DNA of 56,964 bases from assembly GCA_947455215.1 (NCBI GenBank), contig CANGNA010000022.1, positions 1 to 56,964 of the forward strand, read 5' to 3'. The position numbers and the translations under genes were made by a program. The DNA comes from Chitinophagaceae bacterium (GTDB taxonomy: Bacteria; Bacteroidota; Bacteroidia; Chitinophagales; Chitinophagaceae). This document shows positions 42,736-50,313 of this stretch, one piece after another (position 1 is the stretch's first letter; every line of letters starts with the position of its first letter). The notes under the pieces were generated by a model. It made no database searches. It had not been told where the DNA came from and saw only the letters and a list, made by a program, of their open reading frames with translations.

Positions 42736-43876
42736 CAGCCTGTTCAACCTGGTCTTTTCGGCATATGAACAGTTCATCTATCTCCCGTTATTCATCGAGA
42801 TAGCTATCGTGTTCATTTACATTGCCGTGTTCGCAACCGTTATTGCGTACAGCGTTATTCTTTACAAGCGCTGGAAGGCATATGTGGAAGAAAAAAGATT
42901 AGCTTTCATCAGCCCTAAAATAGAGCAAATGATCACTGAGCAGGTGCTGCTGAACGAAAACCTGGAGCGCTTGCCGGTAGAGGAGATAGAGTTCGATCGT
43001 GCGGCCCTGGATGATCCTGCATTTAAGCATAAATGGGTGAGACAGGCCATCATCGACATCATTATCCAGTATCGCAGAAATTTCAGGGGTGAAGTGGGTG
43101 AGTTGCTGCGCAAATTGTATATCGATATGGACCTTGGAAAGGAGTCATTCGATAAACTGAAAAATATCCGTTGGGAGATACAGATAAAGGCCCTGACAGA
43201 ACTTACGAAGATGGATATCACTATATCGGACGTGACCATCCTGCCGCTTACCAACAGCTTGAAGCCGGAATTGCGCGCTGCCGCACGTAATGCTTATGTG
43301 CAGCTGAGTAAGAACGAGCCATTCAAGTTCTTTGATATTGCCACAGAGCCTTTGTTGCCGTGGGATCAGCTGGAACTTTTCAAGATCATTACTACGACAA
43401 AGGAAATATCCATACCCAACTTCTCCCGTTGGGTAAGTTATTCAGATAATAAGAGCATTGTTTCGTTTTGCCTCAAGCTTATTGCGCATTACGATCAGCA
43501 ATCTGCGATACCGGCAGTTATGGGGCTATTGAATAATAAAGACCATATGTTCCGGGCCGATGCGATCAATTGCCTGGGTAAGCTATCTGCCGAACAGTCT
43601 GAGAGTAAACTGATAGAGATATACAACACCCAGCCGCTCATCTGCCAGCTGGAGATATTAAAGGCCATAGGCAGGATAGCGTCGGGACGGCACCTGGAAT
43701 TTTTAAAGAATGAATTTTTGTACTCGTACAATTTTGATATCAGGATGAACGCTGCACGTTCGTTGATAAGGCATAACACGCCTATATCAAGGGCCATGGT
43801 GCAGGAGATGTTGGAAACATCGGAAGAAGAAGCAAAGCTGATCATTAAGCATTGCCAGAATCCGCTCATCAAATAA
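42728..43876 (+). CDS. Membrane-anchored HEAT-repeat protein
   Basis: A 382-residue protein with one N-terminal membrane helix at about 22-45 ('FIEIAIVFIYIAVFATVIAY'), a charged segment, then a long all-helical region with HEAT-like repeats from about residue 150 to the end: 'ELRAAARNAYVQLSKNEP', 'AVMGLLNNKDHMFRADAINC', 'FDIRMNAARSLIRHNTPIS'. HEAT repeats bind other proteins, so it probably links the receivers to the GT2 synthase encoded 12 bases downstream. The start overlaps the stop of the second receiver gene. No enzyme motif seen. Confidence 0.86.
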   Translation: MFSSLFNLVFSAYEQFIYLPLFIEIAIVFIYIAVFATVIAYSVILYKRWKAYVEEKRLAFISPKIEQMITEQVLLNENLERLPVEEIEFDRAALDDPAFKHKWVRQAIIDIIIQYRRNFRGEVGELLRKLYIDMDLGKESFDKLKNIRWEIQIKALTELTKMDITISDVTILPLTNSLKPELRAAARNAYVQLSKNEPFKFFDIATEPLLPWDQLELFKIITTTKEISIPNFSRWVSYSDNKSIVSFCLKLIAHYDQQSAIPAVMGLLNNKDHMFRADAINCLGKLSAEQSESKLIEIYNTQPLICQLEILKAIGRIASGRHLEFLKNEFLYSYNFDIRMNAARSLIRHNTPISRAMVQEMLETSEEEAKLIIKHCQNPLIK

Positions 43877-43888
43877 TTACGAAAGATC

Positions 43889-45427
43889 ATGATGCAAGCA
43901 ATACGAAACTGGATCATTAACAGCAGTGTGCTGGAGAGCCTGGGTCTCTTCTACCAGACGGTGGTGTTCATTTACGGAACAACATTGTTGGCTGTATATG
44001 CTATCCTGGCGGTAATGTCCTTGATATCTATTCGCCGGTACCTGAAGAAGAATGCTTCTGTCGATTATGGTATCATCCTGGAGTCTCCACTGGCTCCCGG
44101 TATATCTGTAGTTGCCCCAGCGTTCAATGAGGGTGTTACCATCATTCAGAACGTACGTTCCCTGCTGACTTTCAACTATCCCAAGTTCGAGGTGATCATC
44201 ATCAACGATGGTAGTACGGATGATACGTTGGAGAAACTCATTACAGAATTTCAGTTAGTACATGTGGAATATGCGTTCAGGGAAAAACTGAACTGTATGC
44301 CGATACAGCGCATATTCAAATCTACCAATACAGCCTACGATAAGTTGCTGGTAATAGACAAGATCAACGGTAAGAGTAAGGCTGACGGATCTAACGCCGG
44401 CATTAACCTGGCCAAGTACGATTATTACCTGTGTACTGACGTGGATTGTATCCTGGATAAGGATACGCTCATCAAGCTTATCAAACCGTTCATGGATCAG
44501 CCTACAGAGGTGGATCCCAAGACGGGTGAAGACAGGTCTAAAAGAGTTATTGCATCAGGTGCCACACTGCGTATGGTGAACTCCTGCGATGTGGACGAGG
44601 GGCTTTTGATACGTGCGCGTCCGCCGCGCAGGTTCCTGCCTCGTTTCCAGGAGATGGAATATATCCGCGCCTTTGTGTTGGGTAAAATGGGTTGGGATCT
44701 TATCAACTCTGTACCCAACGTGTCAGGTGGTTTGGGTATGTTCGATACCGAGATATCTGTAAAGGCAGGTGGCTACGACTCCAAGTCGTTTGGCGAGGAC
44801 ATGGACCTTATCACGAGGATGTGTTCTTACATGAAATCGAACAACAAGCGTTATGCGGTAAAGTATGTGCCACTAACGCTTTGCTGGACGGAAGGACCAA
44901 CAACGCTTAAAGTGTTTGGCCGTCAGCGTTCGCGTTGGGCGCGTGGTCTGGCGCAGATCATGAGCATCCACCGCAAAATATTATTCAATCCGCGATTTGG
45001 CAGATTAGGGCTTATCGTATTCACCTATAACTTCTTCTTTGAGTTATTGGCACCGCTGATCGAGTTCGGAGGTATTTTGTTCTATATCTATCTGATAATC
45101 ACCGGGCAGATCAACTGGCCATATGCCATCATCCTTATCGTATTTGTGTATACGTTCTCGGTAATGATCACTACACTGGCATTGCTTTGGGATCAGTTGA
45201 GCTTTAAATATTACAAGACCTGGGGCGAGGTAATAGGGTTGTGCCTGATGGCTTTCCTGGAGCCATTCCTGTACCATCCACTCATCCTGTTCTTTGCGCT
45301 TAAAGGTTACTTCAACTTTATTACCAACCGTAAGCACGTATGGGGCAATATGCAGCGCCAGGGCTTTGGTAACCAGAAAAAGAAGACAGAACCTAAGCCT
45401 GAAGCACCGCCGATGCCTGCAGCATAG
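43889..45427 (+). CDS. Processive GT2 polysaccharide synthase (cellulose/PNAG/hyaluronan synthase type)
   Basis: A 512-residue inner-membrane glycosyltransferase. One membrane helix near 24-46, a cytosolic GT2 domain, and three or four helices near 365-470. Catalytic pattern is complete: D107 in 'IIINDGSTDDT', DVD at 184-186 in 'LCTDVDCIL', general base in 'FGEDMDL' (D304), and QxxRW as Q346-W350 in 'GRQRSRWARG', the mark of processive synthases that extrude the polymer as they make it. No PilZ domain is attached, so c-di-GMP control is not evident. Last gene of the receiver-receiver-HEAT-GT2 operon, ended by the hairpin at 45444. The sugar donor cannot be read; a UDP-sugar is likely. Tail is Lys/Pro-rich. 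Confidence 0.92.
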   Translation: MMQAIRNWIINSSVLESLGLFYQTVVFIYGTTLLAVYAILAVMSLISIRRYLKKNASVDYGIILESPLAPGISVVAPAFNEGVTIIQNVRSLLTFNYPKFEVIIINDGSTDDTLEKLITEFQLVHVEYAFREKLNCMPIQRIFKSTNTAYDKLLVIDKINGKSKADGSNAGINLAKYDYYLCTDVDCILDKDTLIKLIKPFMDQPTEVDPKTGEDRSKRVIASGATLRMVNSCDVDEGLLIRARPPRRFLPRFQEMEYIRAFVLGKMGWDLINSVPNVSGGLGMFDTEISVKAGGYDSKSFGEDMDLITRMCSYMKSNNKRYAVKYVPLTLCWTEGPTTLKVFGRQRSRWARGLAQIMSIHRKILFNPRFGRLGLIVFTYNFFFELLAPLIEFGGILFYIYLIITGQINWPYAIILIVFVYTFSVMITTLALLWDQLSFKYYKTWGEVIGLCLMAFLEPFLYHPLILFFALKGYFNFITNRKHVWGNMQRQGFGNQKKKTEPKPEAPPMPAA

Positions 45428-45443
45428 TAAGTGAAAAATAAAG

Positions 45444-45477
45444 AGAGCCGCCGCTACATTAACGTAGTGGCGGCTCT
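45444..45477. terminator. Terminator of the polysaccharide operon
   Basis: Fourteen-bp stem with one G-T pair (45444-45457 with 45464-45477), 6-base loop, then ATTTATAT. A/T at both bases allows use by the convergent gene at 45494 as well. Confidence 0.8.
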
Positions 45478-45493
45478 ATTTATATACCAACTA

Positions 45494-45955
45494 TCAATCT
45501 ATTTTTATCTGCACATTGCCCATTTTTCTCACAGCCCGGTCGTTCTGCTCAATAAATATATCTTCAAAAGAAACAACATCGCCGCTCTTGAGGTCGGCCA
45601 TATGCAGTTTGTCGAAAACTGTGCGTGGTATCTTGCTGCCCATTATCTTTTCGCTTTCGCGGATATCCTGTAGCTTGGGCATGATAACAATCTTGTAGCT
45701 CACAAGTTTCAAGTTCGGATTGCCCACTGCAGTAAGGCCAACCTCCAGGTTATCCATAAATTCCGGTAGGGTGGCATGGTCTACGTCAATGTAGCCAAGA
45801 TGAGCTTTTGGTGAGCGTAGGTCTTTATCGGTATGATGTGACGACTTGCGCGCCCTTTCCGCATTGCCATATGCGTAGGCTCTATCCTGACTGTATGATG
45901 TAACAGACAGCATCAGCATTGTAGTAATAAGGTAATATTTAGGAGCAGATAGCAT
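45494..45955 (-). CDS. Small secreted protein with a GldM C-terminal-like domain
   Basis: A 153-residue exported protein with a signal peptide ('LITTMLMLSVTSYSQ'), a short charged linker, and one beta-sandwich-like domain. The end of the domain ('IPRTVFDKLHMADLKSGDVV' then 'SFEDIFIEQ' and 'VRKMGNVQIKID') follows the pattern that closes the GldM periplasmic region and related single-domain proteins: a helix, 'GD/K.V.FEDI', a short turn and a final strand. GldM is the motor arm of T9SS, but this protein has no membrane helix and is not GldM itself. It is convergent with the GT2 operon. Confidence 0.62.
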   Translation of the reverse strand: MLSAPKYYLITTMLMLSVTSYSQDRAYAYGNAERARKSSHHTDKDLRSPKAHLGYIDVDHATLPEFMDNLEVGLTAVGNPNLKLVSYKIVIMPKLQDIRESEKIMGSKIPRTVFDKLHMADLKSGDVVSFEDIFIEQNDRAVRKMGNVQIKID

Positions 45956-46058
45956 CTGGAAAATGGCTTTTTAAATGATAAAAAGAATGCTTAGTAAAAA
46001 TTGCTATTTGATGATAAAGTTATTTATCTTTAGTGTGTTAATCAAATATGCACTGTCA

Positions 46059-47243
46059 ATGATACAACTTAGCCTTACATCGATCCGCCGTGTGCAACAA
46101 TTAGTGGCCGCGGTAATAGTGTTTTTGTTCTGTGGCATTCGCCCGGCAAATGCGCAGGTGGCCTTCACTGAATGGGTGCATCCGCCTGATATTACACTCT
46201 ATGCTACATCGCCCACCACAGCGGGTATAGGCAGTTCTGCCGCCATAGTATTAGATGATGCGTATTCCGGCGTTATCAATATCGGGTTTACATTTAACTA
46301 CTACGGCAATAGCTATACGCAATGTGTGATAGGTGCCAATGGTACCATTTCATTCGACACCGCTGTGGCCAATCAGTATGATCCATGGCCGGTAAGTGTA
46401 GCATTGCTCGGCAATAGCAGTAAATACAACAGCATATGCGGTCCATGGGCCGATATGAATATAGTATATGGCGGCCAGATCACTTACTTTACTACAGGTA
46501 CGGCTCCTAACCGCAAGTTTGTAGTAAGCTATTGTCATGATGCCATGTATTCTTGTACAACGCAGTACACTACAACCCAGATAATTTTGTATGAAGGTAC
46601 TGACATAGCCGAAGTGCACATAGGGCACAAAGACACCTGCACTGCATGGAATGGTGCTTTTGCTATAGTTGGTGTACAGAATGCTACAGGTACAGCGGCT
46701 ACTACTGCCCCCGGCAGGGACTACCCAAGTGTATGGGCTACGGATAATGAAGCATGGCAGTTCATTCCTGATGGCACCTACAGTTCTTATTCTGTTAACC
46801 CGATCACATATAATCCGGAGCCATACTACACTATTTACTGGTTCGATACTGCCACCCATGCATTGCTGGGAACGGGCGATTCTTTGGTTGTATTGGGTGG
46901 TACACCGGGCACTTACTTTGCAGCAGCATTGGTGTGCAGCGATACCGGTGCTACCGGCATGGACACTGCGGCTACAGGCTATCTGCGCATCAGCAGCCTG
47001 AACGTGAACCAGGTGAGCAACATCAGGTCGCTGTCTATCTACCCTGATCCGGTGCGCACCACACTGAATGTCGATGCGGACGACCTGATCAATACGGTAA
47101 CGGTATCCAACCTCATGGGTCGTGTGCTGATCTCTGAACAACCCAAAACAAAACAGGCGCGGCTCGATGTGAGCCACTTGCCATCTGGCATTTATATGCT
47201 GAATGTAAATAATGGCACTGTGCGACGGTTTATAAAAGACTAA
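46059..47243 (+). CDS. Secreted protein with T9SS type A C-terminal sorting domain
   Basis: A 394-residue exported protein. The ATG at 46059 gives a clean signal peptide ('AAVIVFLFCGIRPANAQ'); the frame is open to 45975 but those residues add a second hydrophobic stretch. The mature part starts with a beta-rich module ('IGFTFNYYGNSYTQCVIGAN', 'GPWADMNIVYGGQITYFTTG') that resembles nidogen-like or PEP-type surface modules. The C-terminus has the type A signature: 'LSIYPDPVRTTLNVD', 'VTVSNLMGRVLIS', 'LPSGIYMLNV' and 'RRFIKD'. So it is exported across the outer membrane by T9SS. No enzyme motif seen. Confidence 0.88.
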   Translation: MIQLSLTSIRRVQQLVAAVIVFLFCGIRPANAQVAFTEWVHPPDITLYATSPTTAGIGSSAAIVLDDAYSGVINIGFTFNYYGNSYTQCVIGANGTISFDTAVANQYDPWPVSVALLGNSSKYNSICGPWADMNIVYGGQITYFTTGTAPNRKFVVSYCHDAMYSCTTQYTTTQIILYEGTDIAEVHIGHKDTCTAWNGAFAIVGVQNATGTAATTAPGRDYPSVWATDNEAWQFIPDGTYSSYSVNPITYNPEPYYTIYWFDTATHALLGTGDSLVVLGGTPGTYFAAALVCSDTGATGMDTAATGYLRISSLNVNQVSNIRSLSIYPDPVRTTLNVDADDLINTVTVSNLMGRVLISEQPKTKQARLDVSHLPSGIYMLNVNNGTVRRFIKD

Positions 47244-47248
47244 ATGTA

Positions 47249-47275
47249 AAAAGGCGGCGTAAATGCCGCTTTTTT
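47249..47275 (+). terminator. Intrinsic terminator after the T9SS type A gene
   Basis: GC core GGCGGC/GCCGC with A-T extensions, a 6-base loop and six T after the stem, 6 bases past the stop codon. Confidence 0.8.
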
Positions 47276-47326
47276 AATGTGCCACCGGCCCGATTTTTTT
47301 ATAATACAGGTATTTAATTTTTACAT

Positions 47327-47357
47327 TTTACTTTAACAGCGCCACGTTTTAACTTTG
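47327..47357 (+). promoter_or_regulatory. Candidate superoxide dismutase promoter
   Basis: TTTA at 47327-47330 and TAACTTTG at 47350-47357, exactly 19 bases apart; one mismatch to TTTG-N19-TAnnTTTG. Leader to the ATG is about 35 bases. Confidence 0.52.
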
Positions 47358-47398
47358 ACGTGTCAAAACAAAATCTTTAAACACAAAACATAATTTTT

Positions 47399-48004
47399 AT
47401 GGCTCACACACTTCCTGCATTACCATATGCGTTCGATGCCCTGGAACCACATATTGACGCGCAGACCATGCAGATACACCACGACAAGCACCACCAGGCT
47501 TATGTAGATAACCTGAACAAAGCGCTTGAAGGCACCGGCAACGAATCGAAAACGCTGGAGGAACTGATGGCAAACATCTCTGCGTATGCTCCCGCTGTAC
47601 GCAATAATGGTGGCGGTCACTTCAATCACACACTGTTCTGGGATATACTGGGCAACAATGGCAGCCAGCCATCCGGCGATCTGGCCAAGGCTATAGATGA
47701 GGCTTTTGGCTCACTGGATGCCATGAAAGAGAAAATGGCTACTGCCGGTGCTACGCGTTTTGGTAGCGGCTGGGCATGGCTGATAGTGAACAACAGCGGC
47801 AAGCTGGAAGTTTGCTCTACCCCTAACCAGGACAATCCGCTGATGGATGTTGCTGATGTAAAAGGCACACCTATACTGGGTATTGATGTGTGGGAACACG
47901 CATACTACCTGAAGTACCAGAACAAGCGCCCCGACTATCTGAAGGCGATCTGGAACGTGATCAACTGGAATAATGTAGAAGCGCGTTACAAAGCAGCACT
48001 GTAA
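47399..48004 (+). CDS. Superoxide dismutase, Mn (or cambialistic) type
   Basis: A 201-residue cytosolic enzyme that converts superoxide to oxygen and hydrogen peroxide. Metal ligands are H27, H77, D163 and H167 in '[10 protein letters not shown]', '[10 protein letters not shown]' and '[13 protein letters not shown]'. The second-sphere Gln lies in '[10 protein letters not shown]' (Q144), the position used by Mn enzymes, rather than near the 'HFNHT' segment as in Fe enzymes, so Mn or mixed use is more likely. No signal peptide. Single-gene unit with its own promoter-like boxes and hairpin. Confidence 0.95.
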   Translation: MAHTLPALPYAFDALEPHIDAQTMQIHHDKHHQAYVDNLNKALEGTGNESKTLEELMANISAYAPAVRNNGGGHFNHTLFWDILGNNGSQPSGDLAKAIDEAFGSLDAMKEKMATAGATRFGSGWAWLIVNNSGKLEVCSTPNQDNPLMDVADVKGTPILGIDVWEHAYYLKYQNKRPDYLKAIWNVINWNNVEARYKAAL

Positions 48005-48027
48005 TTAATAAAATATCTTTGATCTGG

Positions 48028-48065
48028 AAATTGCCGGCTTTGCAAAAAGTTGGCAATTTTCTTTT
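48028..48065 (+). terminator. Probable terminator after superoxide dismutase
   Basis: Eight-bp stem (48028-48035 with 48052-48059) with a 16-base loop followed by TCTTTTG. Moderate strength. Confidence 0.5.
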
Positions 48066-48077
48066 GTACACTTTACG

Positions 48078-48085
48078 TAAATTTG
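48078..48085 (+). promoter_or_regulatory. Possible -7 box for the antitoxin gene
   Basis: TAAATTTG matches TAnnTTTG 16 bases before the ATG at 48102. The upstream TTTT is at a short 17-base spacing. Confidence 0.4.
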
Positions 48086-48101
48086 GAATAAACTAAGGGC
48101 T

Positions 48102-48335
48102 ATGACAGCTAAAGCAAGGAGGGAAGAGCTGCTGGCATACATTGCTGACGCAGACGAAAGCAAGGTTGATGCCTTATATACCTTATTAGAAACCGATATC
48201 GAAAGCCGGCATTACGAGCTGACACCAGCGCAATTGGCTATTGTGGAGGAGAGAAGAAGTGACTATCTGGCGGGTAGAACTACCGGATCTTCATGGGAAG
48301 AAGCACATGACAGAATAAGGAATAGCCGGAAATGA
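48102..48335 (+). CDS. Antitoxin-like addiction-module protein (orphaned)
   Basis: A 77-residue acidic helical protein with the layout of the Bacteroidota addiction-module antitoxins that pair with RelE/ParE toxins: an N-terminal helix 'RREELLAYIADADESKVDAL', 'YTLLETDIE', then 'LTPAQLAIVEERRSDYLAG' and a C-terminal 'SSWEEAHDRIRNSRK' that would wrap the toxin. The stop overlaps the next ATG as ATGA, the normal coupling for a toxin gene, but what follows is only a 22-codon stump (48332-48400). It may persist by inertia or defend against other toxins. Confidence 0.72.
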   Translation: MTAKARREELLAYIADADESKVDALYTLLETDIESRHYELTPAQLAIVEERRSDYLAGRTTGSSWEEAHDRIRNSRK

Positions 48336-48400
48336 GCCAATTGTATAGCGTTGTTGTCCATCCGTCATATACTACAGACTATCAAACACCATTTTGTTAA
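48332..48400 (+). pseudogene. Truncated RelE/ParE-type toxin remnant
   Basis: A 22-codon frame starting at an ATG that overlaps the antitoxin stop (ATGA). It encodes 'MSQLYSVVVHPSYTTDYQTP' plus two residues. The first 12-14 residues follow the opening beta-strand of RelE/ParE toxins (Tyr-x-Val-x-x-His-Pro), then the frame ends. Nothing toxin-like is found in any frame in the 81 bases before lepB, so the rest was deleted rather than frameshifted. Confidence 0.6.
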
Positions 48401-48448
48401 AACTCCTTTTATCACTTTATTATATATGAGATAATAGAGCGGATGTAT

Positions 48449-48456
48449 TACTTTTG
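48449..48456 (+). promoter_or_regulatory. Probable -7 box of the lepB promoter
   Basis: TACTTTTG is an exact match to TAnnTTTG, 25 bases before the ATG at 48482. No clear -33 TTTG. Confidence 0.42.
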
Positions 48457-48481
48457 GGCGTCTTAACAATTACCACGCCAA

Positions 48482-49690
48482 ATGGCATTATTCAAAAAGA
48501 AAGAAACCGGAGCCGACGCTTCTAAAAATATCAAGAAAAAGAAACCGGTGTGGCGCGAATGGCTTGATGCCGGCGTATTTGCCATTGTTGCAGCCACTAT
48601 CATACGTACACTGGTGTTCGAGGCTTATACCATCCCTACAGGGTCTATGGAGGGCAGCATGCTGGTGAACGACTACCTGTTCGTGAGTAAATTGTCTTAT
48701 GGTCCACGCATCCCGATGACTCCGCTTGCGGTGCCATTGGTGCATAATTCATTACCTATCACTGGTGGTGTATCTTACATCAGCAGTGTGCAGTGGAACT
48801 ACCACCGTTTGCCCGGCTTTGGTAAGGTAGAGCGCAATGATGTGGTTGTTTTCAACTATCCCGCGGGCGACACCGTTGTTGCCGATAATCCTGCAGACGA
48901 TTATTACAGAATACTGCGCGAAGATTTTGGCGGCGACAGGGAAGCGCTGAAAAGCAGGTATAAGCTGCTCGTAAGGCCGGTAGATAAAAAAGAGAATTAC
49001 ATTAAGCGTTGCGTGGGTCTGCCGGGCGACAAAATAGAAGTGAAGGATGGCATACTTTGGGTGAACGACCAGCCAAGTGTACGTTTTGCGCATCAGCGAC
49101 TGATATATACCATATTGGTGAACGGCGTAGGCAGTGTGCCTGAAACCGTGAATGATGTGGATGTAGAGCAGATAGGCCCTAACATGTACTTCCTGGAAAA
49201 TGCACAGTACGATGAGCTGAAAAAGAACAAAACGCTCACCATCATTCCTTACATCTATCCCAAGGGTACTATGCCGCCTCAGGATGCAGGTATATTCCCG
49301 CAAGACTCGGTAAACTTCAAATTCAACAGAGATAATTTTGGTCCCATCATTATACCTAAAGAAGGTGTGACAGTGCCGCTTACGCCACAGAACATCGCGC
49401 TCTATCGCAGGGTGATCCGCAATTACGAACTGAACAAACTGGAAGAACGCGAGGGTAAGATATTCATCAACGATAAGGAGGCCACTTCTTATACCTTTAA
49501 GATGGACTATTACTGGATGATGGGTGATAATCGCGATAACTCGCTGGATTCACGCTATTGGGGTTACGTACCTGTAGATCACGTGGTAGGTAAGGCCTGG
49601 TTCGTATGGTTCAGCTATCATAAAGAGGGCATCACCAAGGGTATCCGCTGGCGTCGTCTGTTCCATAGTGTTCATTCCCTTGAGAAATAA
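48482..49690 (+). CDS. lepB: Signal peptidase I (LepB)
   Basis: A 402-residue inner-membrane serine-lysine protease that removes signal peptides of exported proteins. A Lys-rich start, one membrane helix near 29-47, then the nucleophile S55 in 'YTIPTGSMEGSM', and the general base K175 in 'NYIKRCVGLPGDKIEVKDG'. The last box 'MMGDNRDNSLDSRYWGYVP' is intact. It is longer than typical LepB because of an insertion of about 150 residues between the Lys box and the last box, a feature I associate with Bacteroidota forms. The cytochrome gene starts 13 bases downstream. Confidence 0.94.
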   Translation: MALFKKKETGADASKNIKKKKPVWREWLDAGVFAIVAATIIRTLVFEAYTIPTGSMEGSMLVNDYLFVSKLSYGPRIPMTPLAVPLVHNSLPITGGVSYISSVQWNYHRLPGFGKVERNDVVVFNYPAGDTVVADNPADDYYRILREDFGGDREALKSRYKLLVRPVDKKENYIKRCVGLPGDKIEVKDGILWVNDQPSVRFAHQRLIYTILVNGVGSVPETVNDVDVEQIGPNMYFLENAQYDELKKNKTLTIIPYIYPKGTMPPQDAGIFPQDSVNFKFNRDNFGPIIIPKEGVTVPLTPQNIALYRRVIRNYELNKLEEREGKIFINDKEATSYTFKMDYYWMMGDNRDNSLDSRYWGYVPVDHVVGKAWFVWFSYHKEGITKGIRWRRLFHSVHSLEK

Positions 49691-49703
49691 TCTGTTCCAT
49701 CAA

Positions 49704-50099
49704 ATGAAGAAAGTATTATTGCCTGCCGTGGCCTTGTTGATCATGGCCGGTTGCTCAAATGAAGGTGGCTCCAATAAGCCCGGCCCTAAAGATGCCGTTG
49801 TTGTGGTAGAGTCTACAGGTAAGCGACTGTTTACCGGCAACTGCATACAATGCCATGCTTTGCAGCAAGACCGTACCGGCCCGGCATTGGTTGGTGTAAA
49901 AGCCCGCTGGGGAGCAGATACCGCAAAGCTTATAGCCTTTGTGCACAACAGTCAGAAGGTAATAGCTGCTGATGGCCCTGACTCCTATTCCGGTAAGTTG
50001 TTCGATAAGTGGTATAAGACATCCATGCCTTCCTTCACCGGGCTTAGCGATGATGATATACGCCAGATAATAGACTATGTAGATAAAGGGCAAGATTAA
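49704..50099 (+). CDS. Cytochrome c lipoprotein
   Basis: A 131-residue periplasmic mono-haem cytochrome. The ATG at 49704 is chosen because it yields a lipoprotein signal with lipobox 'LIMAGC' about 17 residues in; the upstream open frame lies inside lepB. Haem site C47-C50-H51 in 'GNCIQCHALQQDRTGPAL' and an axial Met in 'KTSMPSFTGLSDDDI'. The fold matches small class I cytochromes that shuttle electrons to oxidases. Probably co-transcribed with lepB, though the link looks accidental. No oxidase gene is nearby. Confidence 0.9.
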   Translation: MKKVLLPAVALLIMAGCSNEGGSNKPGPKDAVVVVESTGKRLFTGNCIQCHALQQDRTGPALVGVKARWGADTAKLIAFVHNSQKVIAADGPDSYSGKLFDKWYKTSMPSFTGLSDDDIRQIIDYVDKGQD

Positions 50100-50143
50100 C
50101 TTTTATTTTACCATTTGTGAAAACAGCGCAACTGCAAAGCACC

Positions 50144-50151
50144 TACTTTTG
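50144..50151 (+). promoter_or_regulatory. -7 promoter box of a putative leader RNA
   Basis: TACTTTTG, exact match to TAnnTTTG, followed by CCGC as in other strong Bacteroidota promoters. The expected start of transcription is close to position 50157, at the ATG of the small frame below. No TTTG at normal spacing. Confidence 0.45.
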
Positions 50152-50155
50152 CCGC

Positions 50156-50233
50156 ATGAATTTTAAAACGCCAACTACCGCATGTAACCATATGGCACGC
50201 AAATGTCGTAAGCACAGCTATGCGGTGAGGTAG
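50156..50233 (+). CDS. Possible 25-residue leader peptide
   Basis: An ATG frame of 25 codons ('MNFKTPTTACNHMARKCRKH' plus five residues) lying almost exactly at the predicted transcription start, so it would be read as a leaderless message. Its content is unusual: strongly basic, two Cys, two His. It ends 30 bases before the hairpin at 50263. A leader-peptide role in attenuation of the thioesterase gene is inferred; it could also be a chance frame. Confidence 0.35.
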   Translation: MNFKTPTTACNHMARKCRKHSYAVR

Positions 50234-50262
50234 AGTTATATACATACAATATATTGCTTCAG

Positions 50263-50287
50263 CCTCCCGCTCAACGGGAGGTTTTTT
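50263..50287 (+). terminator. Intrinsic terminator just upstream of the thioesterase gene
   Basis: Perfect 7-bp GC-rich stem (50263-50269 with 50275-50281), 5-base loop, then six T. It is 26 bases before the ATG at 50314. It is too far from the cytochrome stop (163 bases) to be a simple 3' end and is preceded by its own promoter box, so it may be an attenuator or end of a short RNA. Confidence 0.85.
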
Positions 50288-50313
50288 GTTTAACATATAA
50301 CTACAAGTACATC

